NCBI RefSeq assembly: GCF_900110375.1 | Contig: NZ_FODN01000010.1 | Coordinates: forward strand, 1-47,256 | Reading direction: 5' to 3' | Source of the DNA: Flavobacterium sinopsychrotolerans | GTDB taxonomy: Bacteria > Bacteroidota > Bacteroidia > Flavobacteriales > Flavobacteriaceae | DNA: 47,256 nucleotides | Shown here: piece after piece, positions 17,437-26,999 of the stretch | Layout of the letters: each line of letters opens with the position of its first letter | Numbering within the stretch: position 1 is the stretch's first letter | Notes under the pieces: generated by a model | Databases searched by the model: none | What the model was told of the DNA's origin: nothing | The model's input: only the letters and a program-made list of their open reading frames with translations | Program-made: the position numbers and the translations under genes

Positions 17437-18270
17437 TCAATCAATATGAATCGCTAAAATTGGAATTTCAAAATTAGTGGCAATTTTTTTAGTCAAACTA
17501 GGTTTAAAAATTCCTTCAAAAAAACCTCTTTTATAGGTGAGCATTGTCAGGACATCAATTTCTTTGTACATTATAAAATCTAGAATTGTCTCTTTGACTT
17601 CATCACTATTAATCACAAAAAACTCAACGGGTTCATTTATAAATTCGTCTTCCCATTTAGCGACTGTATCTTTTGAAACATCAGAATTACTCGTTTTTAC
17701 ATACAAACATTTGACTTTTGCTTTTGTTTTTTTGGCAATATCCAATACCATTTTCAACGCTTTTTTGTCTTTTGTTCTAAAACGAGTCGTGAATCCTATG
17801 ATTTCAATTTTCTTGAATTTTGCTTCAGCGGGTACGCACAACATTGGCACTTCAATTCCAGAAATTACTGATCCGGTATTTGTTCCTACGAAAAAAGCAT
17901 CCCAACCTGTGGCGCCGGATGTTCCCATGATTACAAAATCAATTTTATCCTCTTTGATCGATTTTTTAATATTATGGAGCAAATCCCCATCCATGAGCCT
18001 ATGAGACATTTTTATTTTATCAAGATGTCGCTCTTCGGCTATGGCTCGCAATTTTGGGAGTTCATCCTTAAACATATCAAATTGAGCTAACTCCAATGAA
18101 TCATAAATGACGGCATAATTTTCAGGAAAAAACTGATTGTCATATATTGGCAATTCAAAGGTGTGCAATAAAACGAGTTCACCTTGAACTATTTTTGCAA
18201 ATTCTAAAGCATGCACAAACGCATTAGTAGCCACTTCAGAAAAATCGGTTGGAAATAGAATTTTTTTCAT
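17437..18270 (-). CDS. Universal stress protein (tandem UspA domains)
   Basis: About 277 residues from the ATG at 18268-18270, which gives the standard MKKILFPTDFSEVATNAF opening. The longer frame to 18321 adds 17 residues with no family similarity. Two UspA domains follow one another. The first ends in the nucleotide-binding style VIMGTSGATG...GSVISG, while the second (KIEIIGFTTRF onward) is degenerate. UspA proteins are cytoplasmic, often bind ATP and respond to stress. The next gene upstream is a paralogue 78 bases away; the pair looks like a tandem duplication in one operon. Confidence 0.88.
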   Translation of the reverse strand: MKKILFPTDFSEVATNAFVHALEFAKIVQGELVLLHTFELPIYDNQFFPENYAVIYDSLELAQFDMFKDELPKLRAIAEERHLDKIKMSHRLMDGDLLHNIKKSIKEDKIDFVIMGTSGATGWDAFFVGTNTGSVISGIEVPMLCVPAEAKFKKIEIIGFTTRFRTKDKKALKMVLDIAKKTKAKVKCLYVKTSNSDVSKDTVAKWEDEFINEPVEFFVINSDEVKETILDFIMYKEIDVLTMLTYKRGFFEGIFKPSLTKKIATNFEIPILAIHID

Positions 18271-18347
18271 TTTCTCTTTTATTAAAATGGTTGATTTAGT
18301 AAAATAAATTATTGACTCCATTTTCAGGTATTCAAATCAGAATAATT

Positions 18348-19178
18348 TTATTCATGAATAGCAAGAATCGGTACATTAATGTGAAACGCTAATTTTTTTG
18401 AAAGACTGATTTCGAATAACTTTTCAAAGAAATTTCTATGATGTACGTGCATTGCAACCAAATTAATTTTATGTAAATCAATAAAATTTAAGATAATACC
18501 TTCAACGTCATCACCTTTAATTGAATGAAAAATGATATCTTTATTTTTGATAATTTCATTCCAATTATTTATATAATCATTTTTAACTTCATGATGAACT
18601 GGTTCCACACGCAAACAATCAATATGTGCTTGAAATATTTTGGCAAAATCCATCACTTTTAGGAATGATGCAGTATCTTCTGGTTTATATTCTGTAATGA
18701 AAAGTATTTTTTCAATGGGATGATATTTACAATGTTCCGGAATTGCTAAAACTACTGCTTTGACATCGTTCATCACTTTTGTTGCCACCGTACCTAAAAA
18801 AGTTTCTTTTAAACCAGTAGCACCTTTAGTTCCCATCACCACAAAATCAATATCCTCCTCATTGATTATTTTTTGGATTTCAAGAATTAAATTACCCAAT
18901 ATTAAAACATGACTTATCTTAATATGATCCAAATTATTCGCTTCGGCAATACTTCTTAAAATAGGAACTTCATCTTTATAATTCTCAAAATTACTAAGTT
19001 CCGTTACATCATAAATTTCATGTAAATACTCCGAAACATTAATATAATTGGCTTGTGGCAATTGGTAAACATGCATTGTAACTATTTCAGCATTAATCGA
19101 TTCTGCTAATTTTAATGCATAAATAAACGCATTTTTGGACACTTCTGAAAAGTCGGTAGGAAATAGAATTTTTTTCAT
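18348..19178 (-). CDS. Universal stress protein (tandem UspA domains), paralogue
   Basis: A 276-residue protein starting MKKILFPTDFSEVSKNAFIY, nearly the same opening as its downstream neighbour. The first UspA domain contains VVMGTKGATGLKETFLGTVA, matching the G-x2-G-x9-G(S/T) ATP-binding pattern. The second domain (IEKILFITEYKPED) is degenerate. As the first gene of the pair it should carry the operon promoter in the AT-rich gap at 19179-19300, but no clear TAnnTTTG was found there on this strand. Confidence 0.88.
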   Translation of the reverse strand: MKKILFPTDFSEVSKNAFIYALKLAESINAEIVTMHVYQLPQANYINVSEYLHEIYDVTELSNFENYKDEVPILRSIAEANNLDHIKISHVLILGNLILEIQKIINEEDIDFVVMGTKGATGLKETFLGTVATKVMNDVKAVVLAIPEHCKYHPIEKILFITEYKPEDTASFLKVMDFAKIFQAHIDCLRVEPVHHEVKNDYINNWNEIIKNKDIIFHSIKGDDVEGIILNFIDLHKINLVAMHVHHRNFFEKLFEISLSKKLAFHINVPILAIHE

Positions 19179-19306
19179 AACATAGTTAATTTATTGCAAA
19201 TCAATTATTTATATAAATTTACAAAACAAAAAACAAAATAATATGATAATTATCACTTTGGCTAATTTTTAACAAAAAATAAAGTTAATGGTTTAATAAG
19301 CGAGTC

Positions 19307-19336
19307 TTGAAGCCATGTCTATTTTGCTTACTTTTG
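19307..19336 (+). promoter_or_regulatory. Promoter of mnmE
   Basis: TTG at 19307-19309 and TACTTTTG at 19329-19336 are separated by 19 bases, the textbook spacing of the Bacteroidetes -33 and -7 elements. The ATG follows 19 bases later. Confidence 0.75.
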
Positions 19337-19355
19337 CATCAAATTGAATTTAAAT

Positions 19356-20744
19356 ATGATACCTCAAGATTCCATAGTGGCACTAGCAACTCCTTCGGGA
19401 GCTGGTGCTATAGCCGTAATTCGGATTTCCGGCAAAGATGCCATTACTATTGGAAATTCTGTTTTTAAATCCATCAAAAACAAAGAATTAACAACCCAGA
19501 AAACGCATACATTACATTTGGGACATATTATGGATGATTCCAAAACTTTGGATGAAGTGCTGGTTTCCATTTTTAAAGGACCAAATTCCTATACCGGCGA
19601 AAACACTATTGAAATTTCGTGTCACGGTTCTACTTATATACAACAGCAAATCATTCAGTTATTGCTTCGAAAAGGCTGTCGAATGGCTGATCCTGGCGAA
19701 TTTACATTGAGAGCATTTTTAAACGGAAAACTGGATTTGTCACAAGCAGAAGCTGTTGCCGATTTAATTTCATCAGATAATGAAGCTTCACACCAAATTG
19801 CAATGCAACAAATGCGTGGTGGTTTTTCTAATGAAATAGCTAAGCTAAGAGAAGAACTGTTGAATTTTGCCTCTTTGATTGAACTCGAATTAGATTTTGC
19901 CGAAGAAGATGTAGAATTTGCCGATAGAACCCAATTTCACGAATTACTGAACCGAATCGAATTTGTCCTAAAACGATTGATTGATTCTTTTGCAGTAGGA
20001 AATGTGATTAAAAACGGAATTCCTGTGGCTATTGTGGGAGAACCCAATGTAGGTAAATCGACGCTTTTGAATGCTTTATTGAATGAAGAGCGTGCCATTG
20101 TTTCAGAAATTGCCGGAACGACACGTGATACCATTGAAGATGAATTAGTGATTGGTGGAATCGGTTTTAGATTCATAGATACCGCCGGAATTCGTGAAAC
20201 GGAAGATGTGGTGGAAAGCATCGGGATTCGTAAGACTTTTGAAAAAATTGAACAAGCGCAGGTTGTCGTTTTTCTGTTTGACAGTTCCGAGTTTAAAGTT
20301 TCAGGTTTAAAGTTAAAAGTAGAACTGGAAAAAATTAAAAACCAATTTCCGTTGAAACCGCTTGTAATCATTGGTAACAAAGCCGACAAACTAGAAGAAA
20401 AAGAAATTGTAAATCTAAAAGCTGAAATTCCAAAAATCTTGCTTATTTCTGCAAAAGAAAAACAAGGTGTTGAGGAGTTAAAGAATCAATTACTTTCATT
20501 TGTCAATACCGGAGCATTACGAAACAATGAAACAATCGTAACTAATACAAGACATTACGATTCTTTACTAAAAGCTTTGGATGAAATACAAAAAGTAAAA
20601 TTTGGTCTTGAAACGAACTTGTCCTCCGATTTGATGGCATTAGATATTAAGGAAGCTTTGTATCAATTTGGAATGATTACGGGACAGGTTACTAATGACG
20701 AATTGTTGGGGAATATTTTTACTAATTTCTGCATCGGGAAGTAG
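19356..20744 (+). CDS. mnmE: tRNA modification GTPase MnmE
   Basis: 462 residues from the ATG at 19356; an upstream TTG at 19344 is less likely. The N-terminal tetrahydrofolate-binding domain starts IVALATPSGAGAIAVIRISG. The G domain is inserted in a helical domain: G1 is GEPNVGKSTLLNAL, G3 is DTAGIRET and G4 is GNKADK. The protein ends with the essential FCIGK motif (Cys-Ile-Gly-Lys). With MnmG it makes the cmnm5 group on U34 of certain tRNAs. A strong terminator follows within 35 bases. Confidence 0.97.
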   Translation: MIPQDSIVALATPSGAGAIAVIRISGKDAITIGNSVFKSIKNKELTTQKTHTLHLGHIMDDSKTLDEVLVSIFKGPNSYTGENTIEISCHGSTYIQQQIIQLLLRKGCRMADPGEFTLRAFLNGKLDLSQAEAVADLISSDNEASHQIAMQQMRGGFSNEIAKLREELLNFASLIELELDFAEEDVEFADRTQFHELLNRIEFVLKRLIDSFAVGNVIKNGIPVAIVGEPNVGKSTLLNALLNEERAIVSEIAGTTRDTIEDELVIGGIGFRFIDTAGIRETEDVVESIGIRKTFEKIEQAQVVVFLFDSSEFKVSGLKLKVELEKIKNQFPLKPLVIIGNKADKLEEKEIVNLKAEIPKILLISAKEKQGVEELKNQLLSFVNTGALRNNETIVTNTRHYDSLLKALDEIQKVKFGLETNLSSDLMALDIKEALYQFGMITGQVTNDELLGNIFTNFCIGK

Positions 20745-20778
20745 TAGAACAAAGTATCACAAAACAACAATAAATAAG

Positions 20779-20820
20779 CGAGTTAAAGTATTGATAAACA
20801 ATATTCTAACTCGTTTTTAT
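20779..20820 (+). terminator. Intrinsic terminator of mnmE
   Basis: CGAGTTAAAGTATTG pairs with CAATATTCTAACTCG around ATAAA with a two-base internal mismatch, followed by TTTTTAT. Confidence 0.85.
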
Positions 20821-20963
20821 TTATATTATCTTTTTGATATTGTGTGTTATTTTGATTCCATTTGTCTCTCATTTATACCTCAAAATCTGAGGTGCAAAGA
20901 CTATTTTTTTTGGCCAATTTATGGCACACATAGTCACAGTGGGACACCTAAAGTCACATTTCT
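20821..20963. other. Non-coding gap after mnmE
   Basis: No gene seen. The right part (GAGGTGCAAAGACT, then ATGGCACACATAGT) resembles what I remember upstream of Bacteroidetes excisionase-like genes. That fits the decayed ORF that follows. Confidence 0.35.
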
Positions 20964-21152
20964 ATGAGTTCAAACATTAAAATTACGCGCATCTGTGAGT
21001 TCTACAAAAACGAATTTACCGCATGTAGAACAACAACGCGTCATTGCTCCTTGGGATGCAATAGCAAAGGTTACAAATCGATTGTAAGGCACTCGAAGAT
21101 CAAACAAAGTAATAAGCAGACAGAGATTGCCAAGAATCCTCACCTATACTAG
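20964..21152 (+). pseudogene. Decayed zinc-ribbon / excisionase-like DNA-binding protein, N-terminal piece
   Basis: A 62-codon frame starting MSSNIKITRICEFYKNEFTA. I recognise the beginning of a Bacteroidetes family in which a short treble-clef zinc ribbon (C-x2-C ... C-x3-C) precedes a helix-turn-helix excisionase domain. Here the second Cys of the first knuckle is Tyr (CEFYKNEF), while the second knuckle HCSLGC is intact. The frame stops (NPHLY) just where the helix-turn-helix should begin. It is therefore probably a dead remnant of an integrative element next to mnmE. The family assignment is from memory. Confidence 0.5.
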
Positions 21153-21185
21153 TAAAAGTAACGGTTTCATTATCCGTAGCCAATC

Positions 21186-21240
21186 CATGCATTATCCATG
21201 CATTATCCATACACTATCTATGCTTTATCCATACACTGAC
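21186..21240. repeat. Five copies of an 11-bp tandem repeat
   Basis: Consecutive 11-mers: CATGCATTATC twice, then CATACACTATC, TATGCTTTATC and CATACACTGAC. The first two are identical and the rest drift. There is no gene here. The run lies between a decayed mobile-element ORF and a repeat shared with 31.25 kb. Confidence 0.85.
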
Positions 21241-21246
21241 CAAACT

Positions 21247-21336
21247 GACCCGTCCTGAAATAACTATACAAGTTTTTAAATAAATCCTATTATAGCTATA
21301 CAAGTATAATCCTTAATCCTGAACTTACTATACAAC
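21247..21336. repeat. 90-bp dispersed repeat, copy 1
   Basis: Matches 31246-31334. The best part is TTAAATAAATCCTATTATAG through AATCCTTAATCCTGAACTTA and on to CTATACAAC. The left edge, CCCGTCCTGAAATA, looks like an insertion-sequence terminus I associate with Bacteroidetes IS3 elements, but this is unproven. No transposase gene is attached. Confidence 0.6.
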
Positions 21337-21563
21337 GGGTTTTTCATAGATACATTTTTTATTGTAATTCTTCCATTTTGACATGGGCAAAGTAGTCATT
21401 ATAGGCCTTTTTGGGCCTTTATGAACACTAGTTCTTTGATTTTCAATAAAATAGTCAAATCTTTATACTATAGATCCGCTTTTAGATGCATCAAAATTGG
21501 TTTTAGAAGGTTTGAAAAAATGTACCTAACATTTTACACATTAACATTATAATAAATAAAATT
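21337..21563. other. Non-coding gap
   Basis: No coding frame recognised. GGCCTTTTTGGGCCTTTATG near 21400-21422 is a low-complexity doubled GGCCTTT. An AT-rich promoter-like stretch precedes the pseudogene. Confidence 0.35.
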
Positions 21564-21934
21564 ATGGCCCAGCAAAAAGGTATAATTAAATTGAGAGGTA
21601 CTATCTGGGATATTACTTTTACAAGACTAAAGATGGTCACATGGCTAGAGAAAAAGGCGGTGTTGACGCCAAACGAATTGCTAATGATCATGCTTTTCAA
21701 CGTACACGGGGAAATGGTTCTGAATTTGGACGAGCAGGTAAGGCTGGCAAAACCTTGCGAGCTTCGATAAGAACCTTACTTTTAAACTCTTCTGACAGTA
21801 GAATGGTCAGCCGCCTGACCCAGAGCATGATTAAAGTGATTCAAGCTGACATGACCAGTGTACAAGGTTTGCGAAACGTTATTAATGGAGAAGCTGAATT
21901 ATTAGTCGGTTTTGAATTAAATGATTACAAATAG
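21564..21934 (+). pseudogene. Frameshifted Bacteroidetes hypothetical protein (MAQQKGIIKLRG family)
   Basis: Two overlapping frames together give one protein of about 123 residues. The first frame reads MAQQKGIIKLRGTIWDITF. After a one-base loss in the T-run near 21615-21620 the second continues YKTKDGHMAREKGGVDAKRI and ends LLVGFELNDYK. In relatives I remember, GDITFYKTKDG is continuous, and the protein runs longer, to about 200 residues. The copy is therefore frameshifted and possibly short at the C-terminus. The family's function is unknown. A sequencing error or slippage at the T-run is the alternative explanation for the shift. Confidence 0.75.
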
Positions 21935-21966
21935 CTTAGAATTCTATTAAATGGAGCACTAATGAA

Positions 21967-24900
21967 CTACCGTTTCAAAGCAAAATGCCCTTTGATAATT
22001 CTACCATCTTCTAATTGTATTGAATACCAATAATCCGTTGCTGGCATTTGTTGCCCATTAAATGTTCCATTCCAGCCTTCGCCTACCGGACTGATTTGTT
22101 TAATTAATTTCCCATAGCGGTCAAAAATTTGGATGATCGTTTTTAGATTGAGTGTTTCATTTGCGCCTTTAAGATTCCAAGTATCATTGAAACCGTCGCC
22201 GTTTGGCGTGAAATAATTTGGTATTCCCAATACGGCTACTTCTTTTGGAACTACACCACAACCGTTCAAATCCTTAACAAAAACCGTATGGATTCCTGCA
22301 GGAACATTACCGAAAGTGTTTTCCGTTTGGTACGTGCTAAATTCCTCATCCAGCGCATATACATAATCTCCGGCACCCGACACCGAAATAGTGATACTAT
22401 TGGAATCTGCTAAATCTACAATGTTAATTTCTGTTATTTTGGCTATATCTGAGGCCATAACCGTAATGGTTCTTGTTCTGGAACAACCTTGTGCATTGGA
22501 AACTTCCACGGTATATATACCTGCTTTATTGACGGTTAGGGTGTAATTATTCTCGCCTGCAATGGGATTTCCATTAAAGAACCAAGCATAGCTATAATTA
22601 GCAATCGGGCTACCATCTTGAATTCCTGCATCAATTACTTTTGTAAATGTAGATAGGTTGCTGCACACCAATTCGTCTCCCAGTAAATTAATGTTGGGAA
22701 CAGGATTTACAACAAATGGAAGTATTACTGCTGCAGCACAAGAATTGTTTAATGGATTAATTACTTCTACTCTTATATTTTGTGTTCCTGTAACAAACGG
22801 ATTAGGTAACGGACTCGAAAGCGGATTGTTATTTACATCAAAATAATGAACCGTCATTCCGGTTTGCCCATTTAGTATCGTGTTTTGGAAGGTTGAAGTG
22901 TCAAAAGCATATTTTCCATCCTGCAAATTAGGATCTGTTTCATCATCGCAGATCGTAGTCAACGATGTTGGAACTGGAAATGCTTCCGGCAAATCGGAAA
23001 CTATAAATTGTATCGTTGAATCAAAAGAACAGGCTTTTGGGGTGCTATTCGTTACGACCACTTTTAACGTTTGCGAAGCCGTTGTAAACGGATTTGGTAA
23101 AGGGCTGGGTAATGAATTATTGTTTTGGTCAAAATAAGCAACGGTAACATTGGTTAATCCGTTTAACACGTTAGTTTGTAGTCCTGAAGTATCAAAAGCA
23201 TATACCCCATCCTGATTGTCGTCACAATGACTTTCAATAACAGGTTTTACGACTGGAATTGCTTCTACATTGAGTGTGATATGACTTCCTAAGCCCAAAC
23301 AATCATTATTCAATCTGCTATCTACACGAATGTATACGTTTTGGGTATTTGGATAACCGATGTTTCTATAATTTGAAATATCGGAGATGGCCTCTTTTTC
23401 GGCGAGAGCATCGACTAAATTTCTATAATAAGTAATGTCTAATTGCTGTCCAATGGGGAAAATATTCTGAATTTGATTGGTCAAATTACTAAAATCAAAT
23501 GAACTGATTCCATCGGTATTCGTGCCCGAAATTGCATCATCGCATTGCGTAAAAGTTTGTGTAAAATTTAAAGGAATTTGCGTGGTCGAAACAATGAGAT
23601 TCAGTTGTGCAATTCTATAACAACCATTGCTGTTGGCAACTCTCACATACACTTTGTCTACACTTACAATTTGATTGGTGTAACTTGTAACATTTTCTAT
23701 TGGATTGGTATTGTTTTGAGCGTCAGTTTGCGTTGTATAAAAAGAAATGGTTTCTGATGACGCATTATTTGTTATTTTAGAAATCCCTTCTTCTAAGTTA
23801 AAAACACTAAAACCATCAGTATTATCATCACATTGTTTTAAATCGACACCATTGGTAATTATCGGTAAAGCCAACACCTGAATTGTAAACGATGTTGTTG
23901 CCGAACAACTCGCATTGTCTTTATTAACCATTTTCACGTATATCGTTTCTAAAGGATTTGTATTTTGGTAGGTTGTAGGAATGAATATAGGTTGGGTTAA
24001 TGCTGCATCTTTAAAGTAAGAAAGTGAAAATTGGGTAGCCGATTGTCCGTTTAAAACTGTGGATGCTCTTTGTGTTAAATCGAAAATTACACGTCCATCG
24101 GTATCTGTACCAACACTTGTATTGTCACAAACAGTGAGATTTAGAATGTTTATGGCTAAACTCGGCAATGGCGAATCAAAAACATCAATACTAAAGCTTG
24201 TGGTGCTTTTGCAAGTTGTATTCACCTTGTTAGAAACTTCAGCAATAATGGTTTGTTGCTGATAGGGAATTGTGTTTATGTAATTGCTAGGAGCCGCAAT
24301 AGCTACATTATTGGTGTAATCCGTAGCATTGGCAAAATAGTTTATACTATATGAATTTGGATCCTGACCGTTTAGAATTGCCGGGTTTTGAGTTGTTAAA
24401 TCAAAATTAGATGAACCGTCATTATTATCGTCGCAAATTAGCATGTTTTGAGGAGCTGTTACTGTGGGAACTTGTGAAATAACAATATCTTTAGTTTTTG
24501 TCGTAGAACCTGCTACACCTGTCACTGTTACCGAAACTGTATAAGTTCCTGCAGTTGCGTAGGTATGTGTTGGATTTAAATCATTTGATGTATTCCCATC
24601 GCCAAAATCCCATGTGGCAGAAGTAATGGTTTCCGATGAATTTAATGTAAATTCAGTTGCAGTTCCCAGACACAATTTTTTTGCATCAAAAAATGCATCG
24701 AAAAAAGAGGTAATAAATGGAGGTAAACCCAAAATACGTTTTGTATTTGGGGCAAGTTTCTGTCCTTCTTTATCAAAATCACAACCTAATCCCAAAATAT
24801 CTGGATTATTTATAACTGCCAAAGATTCAAAACTGTATGTGCAAAAATAAATCTTTCTATTTGGTGCTAATTGCAAAGCTCCAACACCATAACTACCCCC

Positions 24901-25977
24901 GAAAATTTCTGTTTTTGAATTAGGAATATCCATACTCAATAAATCAAATTGTGCCAACTGATAAGAATTACCTACCGAAGCATTAAAGCTCGCATAGAGA
25001 ACATTAGAATTATTAGAAAACTCCACTCCATAGGCTTTAACATCAGAAAGAATTAATTTAGAGTTTAAAACAATACCAGTCGATGTATCAAAATCAAATG
25101 TATACAACGAGCCTTTATAATTATTATAAGGACTAGTTGCCGTATCAATTTGATCAAAAGCGGCTGCTAATTTTTTGCCGTTTGGAGATGCTTTTAGATA
25201 CCCTATCGCATTTCTACGATATCCAAAGGTAGGAATACTGGGTAAAACAGCTGACTTTACTGGAGTAGTACTTACTCCGCTTGATGTTACTCTAAATGCG
25301 TAAAAATTATCTGTAAACTGTGTAATAACCCAATAACCATTTCCTGAAGCATCTTTTACAGCGGTCAATTTTTCTGAACACTTATATTTTATTTCTTCTC
25401 CTAAGAGATTGGTATCATAAGTAATCAGATGATTGTTTCTACTTACAATGTCTCCTGTACTACCATTACTACCTGTTTTGCTTAAATCAACAATCGAATA
25501 ATTCAACCCATTATTCAATCCATCATCATTATCGGGTGTTTTACCACTATCCGTTTCCATGTAATTTCCGGAAAATGCATTAGGATATACAGCAGCATTC
25601 TCTTGGTGAGGCTCATCTAATGTGAAAATATAATATAGGTTTGGGCTTCCTGGTTTGGGAACTATTATAGCGGACTGAGTACTAGAAATATCTCCAAACA
25701 ATCCAGTCCCATTTAGATAATCTCCATTTGGCATCACTACATGATTCTTGTCCCAAACGGTGCGGCCATCACTATAAAATAATAAATCTCCATTGCTATT
25801 AGCAATAGAAGCACAACCTTCACTTGTATTTAGTTTACCATCTCCTAATGAATTAACACTACCATCAGGATTGAATTTAAGTCCTGCATTTTGTCCAAAA
25901 TACCAAACACTCGCTTCCTGTTGCGAGAAAGCGAGTGAGGTGTAAAGTGTCATTAAAAGAAATAGTTTGAATTTCAT
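21967..25977 (-). CDS. Giant T9SS type-B sorted surface protein with PKD domain and six tandem repeats
   Basis: 1336 residues. A signal peptide (MKFKLFLLMTLYTSLAFSQ) is followed by a propeller-like region (about 20-430; WYFGQNAGLKFNPDG, LLFYSDGRTVWD). A PKD domain follows near 440-500 (WDFGDGNTSNDLNPTHTY). Then come six repeats of about 85-110 residues, each starting with a CDD/CDN calcium-like DxDxDG block followed by a FDL/FDT segment. An Ig-like segment precedes the C-terminal sorting domain from about 1250 (NYFTPNGDGFNDTW ... DYWYSIQLEDGR), the gliding-associated type-B signal. It should be exported by the type IX system and attached or released at the cell surface, with adhesion as the likely role. 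It is 30 bases downstream of a lipoprotein gene and probably cotranscribed with it. Confidence 0.92.
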   Translation of the reverse strand: MKFKLFLLMTLYTSLAFSQQEASVWYFGQNAGLKFNPDGSVNSLGDGKLNTSEGCASIANSNGDLLFYSDGRTVWDKNHVVMPNGDYLNGTGLFGDISSTQSAIIVPKPGSPNLYYIFTLDEPHQENAAVYPNAFSGNYMETDSGKTPDNDDGLNNGLNYSIVDLSKTGSNGSTGDIVSRNNHLITYDTNLLGEEIKYKCSEKLTAVKDASGNGYWVITQFTDNFYAFRVTSSGVSTTPVKSAVLPSIPTFGYRRNAIGYLKASPNGKKLAAAFDQIDTATSPYNNYKGSLYTFDFDTSTGIVLNSKLILSDVKAYGVEFSNNSNVLYASFNASVGNSYQLAQFDLLSMDIPNSKTEIFGGSYGVGALQLAPNRKIYFCTYSFESLAVINNPDILGLGCDFDKEGQKLAPNTKRILGLPPFITSFFDAFFDAKKLCLGTATEFTLNSSETITSATWDFGDGNTSNDLNPTHTYATAGTYTVSVTVTGVAGSTTKTKDIVISQVPTVTAPQNMLICDDNNDGSSNFDLTTQNPAILNGQDPNSYSINYFANATDYTNNVAIAAPSNYINTIPYQQQTIIAEVSNKVNTTCKSTTSFSIDVFDSPLPSLAINILNLTVCDNTSVGTDTDGRVIFDLTQRASTVLNGQSATQFSLSYFKDAALTQPIFIPTTYQNTNPLETIYVKMVNKDNASCSATTSFTIQVLALPIITNGVDLKQCDDNTDGFSVFNLEEGISKITNNASSETISFYTTQTDAQNNTNPIENVTSYTNQIVSVDKVYVRVANSNGCYRIAQLNLIVSTTQIPLNFTQTFTQCDDAISGTNTDGISSFDFSNLTNQIQNIFPIGQQLDITYYRNLVDALAEKEAISDISNYRNIGYPNTQNVYIRVDSRLNNDCLGLGSHITLNVEAIPVVKPVIESHCDDNQDGVYAFDTSGLQTNVLNGLTNVTVAYFDQNNNSLPSPLPNPFTTASQTLKVVVTNSTPKACSFDSTIQFIVSDLPEAFPVPTSLTTICDDETDPNLQDGKYAFDTSTFQNTILNGQTGMTVHYFDVNNNPLSSPLPNPFVTGTQNIRVEVINPLNNSCAAAVILPFVVNPVPNINLLGDELVCSNLSTFTKVIDAGIQDGSPIANYSYAWFFNGNPIAGENNYTLTVNKAGIYTVEVSNAQGCSRTRTITVMASDIAKITEINIVDLADSNSITISVSGAGDYVYALDEEFSTYQTENTFGNVPAGIHTVFVKDLNGCGVVPKEVAVLGIPNYFTPNGDGFNDTWNLKGANETLNLKTIIQIFDRYGKLIKQISPVGEGWNGTFNGQQMPATDYWYSIQLEDGRIIKGHFALKR

Positions 25978-26007
25978 GGGTTTATTCTATCCTACTAAAT
26001 ATTAATC

Positions 26008-26784
26008 TTATGGCCATTGCACCGATACTATAAACTCTAGATTTATTTCCGGAAATGAGTAGGTTATCGTGCCGGGTTTGGCAGCAAGATAGGAAGAAAA
26101 ACTAATGGTTTTATAATCCGGGGGACCATTTAATAAATCTTGTCCCAGTTGTCCATCTATATCGGCCAATCCAAATCGCAACGAAGCATTTGGGTTGATG
26201 AATAAATTTAAGGATGACAAATCCCAGGTTAAATCACCCTGATTTTCTTTGACCGTGGAACGACACCAAGAATTATTATTAAAATAGTCGCTAGAAAAAG
26301 GATTACTTTGTTGTTGTTTAACCAAACCAAAAGACACATCTGCCAAGCGGTTACTGTCCGTTGCAGCATATTCCGGATCCCAAGCAGTATTCATCTTGTA
26401 AAACGATTTCACTTGCAAGCCAGTAATCTTAATGGCATTGCCTCTGGTTACCGTAACCAAAACTGTTTTTGTCGTCTCTTCCTCTTTTTCATTTTTGACT
26501 TTTATCTTGATTGTTTTGGTACCCACAGTGTCAAAATTAAAATACAGTTCTTTTGAAGTTCCAAAATTTAAATCACTAAAATCAACCGGGTCGGAGCCAT
26601 CTTTTGTTACCGCCATCCACTTCATTGTTTCATTGCTTGTAACCGTAACGGTAAAAGGTTCGTCGATGGTAACCGTTGTTTTTGATGGTGCTATTGCTGT
26701 GCTGAAAGTGCTTTGGTTTGTAGTATCGTCTGATGACGTGCACATGCAAAAAAGCAACGGAAGTAGATAGAGTAGGTTTTTCAT
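26008..26784 (-). CDS. Lipoprotein with Ig/PKD-like domain
   Basis: 258 residues. The lipobox is LLFCMC with the lipidated Cys near position 15, followed by a Ser/Asp/Thr-rich linker, so it is probably anchored in a membrane and possibly exposed. An Ig- or PKD-like beta domain follows (TVTIDEPFTVTVTSNETMKW ... TKTIKIKVKNEKEEET). The C-terminal half (about 120-258) has no family I recognise. It is first in an operon with the giant T9SS protein and may act with it at the surface. No typical promoter was found upstream. Confidence 0.8.
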   Translation of the reverse strand: MKNLLYLLPLLFCMCTSSDDTTNQSTFSTAIAPSKTTVTIDEPFTVTVTSNETMKWMAVTKDGSDPVDFSDLNFGTSKELYFNFDTVGTKTIKIKVKNEKEEETTKTVLVTVTRGNAIKITGLQVKSFYKMNTAWDPEYAATDSNRLADVSFGLVKQQQSNPFSSDYFNNNSWCRSTVKENQGDLTWDLSSLNLFINPNASLRFGLADIDGQLGQDLLNGPPDYKTISFSSYLAAKPGTITYSFPEINLEFIVSVQWP

Positions 26785-26999
26785 TTTATTTATTTGATTC
26801 TTTTTTTATTGTTATAAATTAATTTATCTTATCTATTGAGAACCCATAAAACAATTTGGATCTTTATTTGTATAATTTTAGATCGTTTTATGCTTCAATA
26901 CACTTAAATCTTTTTATTTGTGGACACGGAATGCAATTCTGCCTTTACTTTGTATTTAATAGAAAACACTCCATTTATTCAAAGGAAAACAGAGGTTAA
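26785..26999. other. AT-rich upstream region of the lipoprotein operon
   Basis: No gene. It presumably contains the operon promoter on the minus strand, but no TAnnTTTG is obvious there. Confidence 0.35.

Noticed and set aside
21186..21240. Possible CRISPR-like array
   Set aside because: The 11-bp units are directly adjacent, with no spacers, and no cas genes are in the window.
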